Assembly: GCA_018825925.1 (NCBI GenBank)
Contig: JAHKAT010000024.1
Location: 1-7,832 of the forward strand
Length of the DNA stretch: 7,832 nt
Direction: 5' to 3'
Source of the DNA: Bacteroidota bacterium
GTDB lineage: Bacteria > Bacteroidota > Bacteroidia > Flavobacteriales_D > Crocinitomicaceae
Position numbers and translations under genes: made by a program. The notes beneath the pieces are model-generated. The model had not been told where the DNA came from, ran no database searches, and saw only the letters and a program-made list of their open reading frames with translations. This document shows, in pieces, positions 6,130 to 7,832 of this stretch (the first letter of the stretch is position 1; every line of letters starts with the position of its first letter).

Positions 6130-7308
6130 TTAATACTCCCGCATTATTCCATTTTTTGCATTCAAATAGGAAGCGATTGCAAAAAATAAGTAGGCAAGCG
6201 CTAGAGCTACTACACTTATCCATGCCATCGAGGTGCCAATATACAGTCCTCCAGCCATAAACATTTCATCTAAAAAGTATTTGAAAATAAAGAAAACGGC
6301 TAACCCAATAATGGCCACTATTCCAAAAATTTTAATAAAATACCAACTGAAGGAATGAATGATTTTCTTAGGTGAATATCCCATGCGTAATAGGGTCCTT
6401 ACTTCGTATGCGTTTCGCGATAACAAAAGTTGTAAATACTGGATCAAAACTAATCCTGAAACAAAAACGGCAATTACAGAAATCCCTAAAACCACAAGAA
6501 ATAAGGTTCCAACTACACTTTTTAATCGGCCAACAACCATTTGAGAGTTTTTAGCCTCTAAACCTCTTTTGGTCAATAAGTCATCAACGAGACCAAATTC
6601 ACTCTCTTTACCAGAAATCATGATTTGTGTAATCTTGTTTTCATCGCCTTTTCCAAATTGTTCGTTCCCATAGGTCATAAAACTTTCAGGCACCAAAATC
6701 GATGAAACTTCGTTGGTAAAACCAATAATTCGTGCATCTTCATAAATCAATTGTTCATTGCGATCACGCATTCTAAATTTAAACTTTACTTCCATTGCCA
6801 AGTCGTCGGATACCTGCGGAATACCACTAGCACTCATAAAAGTGTTCAACATTACAAGAAAATCTCGCGGTAAAATGATTGGTACAAACGAATCACCAGG
6901 TTTCCATTTCCATTTATTGGATTTAACATCCAAAAATTCTTTGTCCACAGTTTGTATGAACACGTCGGATCGGAAATAGGGTACCAGGGAATCCGCCGTT
7001 TGGAAGGAAATATCGAAATTATTGGAAATCACTGGCTTTACTTCCTGAATGAAAGATTCAGCTTTTATTTTTTCCAATTCGCGCGGACTAAAATCTGTTT
7101 TCGTCAGATTCAAAGTACTAGAGTTTGTTACTTTTTTTTGAACGATAATGGTGTTTGGACCAAGAATATCGGCTCCTTTGCCAAATTCATTGACCTTAAT
7201 TAAGTAATGAATTGAGGTCACCAAGAAAGTAATCCCTAAGAAAGAGCCTATCATCGCGATAATCAGCTGTTTCTTGTCTTGATTTTTATATAAAATTTGA
7301 TTTAACAT
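6130..7308 (-). CDS. FtsX/MacB-type ABC transporter permease
   Basis: The 392-residue product has the layout of the FtsX/LolC/MacB permease family: one N-terminal membrane helix (about 15-37), a large extracytoplasmic domain (about 38-263), then three C-terminal helices (about 264-293, 322-345 and 358-382). Between helices 2 and 3, SRNAYEVRTLLRMGYSPKKI (about 298-317) is the conserved cytoplasmic coupling segment of FtsX domains. I prefer ATG 7308-7306, 2 bp after the ATPase stop; TTG 7314-7312, overlapping that stop, would add two residues. The adjacent ATPase gene is the obvious partner, and the pair would act as a homodimeric permease with two ATPases. Members of the superfamily move lipoproteins, peptides or antibiotics, or signal to cell-wall hydrolases; the substrate cannot be told here. 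The periplasmic domain is not one I can name. Confidence 0.9.
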   Translation of the reverse strand: MLNQILYKNQDKKQLIIAMIGSFLGITFLVTSIHYLIKVNEFGKGADILGPNTIIVQKKVTNSSTLNLTKTDFSPRELEKIKAESFIQEVKPVISNNFDISFQTADSLVPYFRSDVFIQTVDKEFLDVKSNKWKWKPGDSFVPIILPRDFLVMLNTFMSASGIPQVSDDLAMEVKFKFRMRDRNEQLIYEDARIIGFTNEVSSILVPESFMTYGNEQFGKGDENKITQIMISGKESEFGLVDDLLTKRGLEAKNSQMVVGRLKSVVGTLFLVVLGISVIAVFVSGLVLIQYLQLLLSRNAYEVRTLLRMGYSPKKIIHSFSWYFIKIFGIVAIIGLAVFFIFKYFLDEMFMAGGLYIGTSMAWISVVALALAYLFFAIASYLNAKNGIMREY

Positions 7309-7310
7309 GT

Positions 7311-7832
7311 TCAAAGTTTTAATTCACGTGTATACTGGTAATCGTGTGTTTCCCCCAAAGTCGTTAGAACGAAACCAGCATTTTGCTCGAGGCAACGTTC
7401 TTTGATAAGTTGAAGTGCTTTAGAGGCATTCTCTTTATCAAGATGAGAAAATGGCTCATCCATAATTAACCACTCAAAAGGTTGAACTAAGGCTCTAATT
7501 ATGGCCACTCGTTGCTGCTGTCCCATCGATAAGAGACCACACTTCTGGTTCCACTTATCTCCGATTCCAAGAAAGATTAATTTTTCTTCTAATTCTTTTT
7601 CCGAATAAACGCCAACTAGGTTGTTTTTTAACAATAAATTATCGCGAACGGATAGATTTGGAAATAGCTGAAGATCTTGAAACACTACGGAAATTTTTTG
7701 CTGGCGAATGATGGTCCATTCTTCAGGTTGAATTGTTTTAATGTCTTTTCCATCGAACAATATTTCACCGGTGTAATCTCTACGCAATCCTGCTGTTGTA
7801 AAGGTAAAGGTTGATTTGCCCTTTCCAGACGA
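7311..7832 (-). CDS. ABC transporter ATP-binding protein, 3' part
   Basis: The C-terminal 173 residues of an ABC ATPase whose start lies beyond the right edge; about 40-50 N-terminal residues are probably missing. The window begins inside the Walker A loop (SSGKGKSTF). Then come the Q-loop FQDLQLFPNLS (Gln52 of the visible part), a signature motif LSMGQQQRVAIIRAL (101-115), Walker B WLIMDEPFSHLD (121-132, with Asp125 and catalytic Glu126) and a short end. Overall it resembles LolD/MacB-type ATPases. Two things are unusual. The signature is LSMGQ, not LSGGQ. At the place of the H-loop histidine (33 residues after Glu126, usually VTHD) the protein has LTTLG, with the nearest histidine four residues later in ETHDYQY. 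The downstream permease starts 2 bp after its stop, so the two are co-translated. Confidence 0.95.
   Translation of the reverse strand, partial: SSGKGKSTFTFTTAGLRRDYTGEILFDGKDIKTIQPEEWTIIRQQKISVVFQDLQLFPNLSVRDNLLLKNNLVGVYSEKELEEKLIFLGIGDKWNQKCGLLSMGQQQRVAIIRALVQPFEWLIMDEPFSHLDKENASKALQLIKERCLEQNAGFVLTTLGETHDYQYTRELKL

Noticed and set aside
1..7832. CRISPR array, insertion sequence, phage or tRNA/rRNA genes
   Set aside because: No regularly spaced direct repeats, transposase or integrase motifs, or tRNA-like cloverleaf ends were seen. Almost all bases are covered by ordinary core genes.

Overview
The window reads as chromosomal housekeeping DNA of a low-GC member of the Bacteroidota, most likely a flavobacterium-like lineage (Flavobacteriales, perhaps near Crocinitomicaceae). 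The grounds are AT-rich coding sequence, TAnnTTTG-type -7 promoter boxes, few Shine-Dalgarno sequences, a DUF4369/DUF5106-type thioredoxin protein, the short Bacteroidota type of FtsB/DivIC protein and a SpoIID/LytB-domain protein beside lpxB. The phylum call is firm; the family is a guess. I see no insertion sequence, phage gene, CRISPR array, tRNA or rRNA.

Left part (1-3734): a DinB-like gene runs off the left edge on the minus strand. Divergent from it is a tight plus-strand cluster: surE, a small three-helix membrane protein, lpxB and an exported SpoIID/LytB-domain protein. Neighbouring genes overlap or lie within 7 bp, so they are probably one transcript. Its products are a nucleotidase, an unknown membrane protein, the glycosyltransferase that makes the lipid A disaccharide, and a probable peptidoglycan-acting enzyme, so most of the cluster serves the cell envelope.

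Middle part (3735-4486): a minus-strand FtsB/DivIC-like division gene converges on the SpoIID gene with 4 bp between stop codons. Next comes a 59-codon plus-strand gene with a GTG start, easily missed, whose stop codon lies inside a perfect 12-bp terminator stem. That placement is the best evidence that the small gene is real.

Right part (4487-7832), all minus strand: an ABC ATPase cut by the right edge and an FtsX/MacB-type permease are translationally adjacent and probably form one transporter. After a gap of 110 bp, holding a candidate -7 box and a 10-bp palindrome, comes a 510-residue exported thioredoxin-fold protein with a CGHC active site.

Most of the window is conserved core-genome material, and I see no convincing new multi-gene system. 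The items most worth a second look are the 59-aa membrane peptide with its built-in terminator, the ABC ATPase with an altered signature motif and no histidine at the usual H-loop position, and the unknown membrane protein between surE and lpxB.
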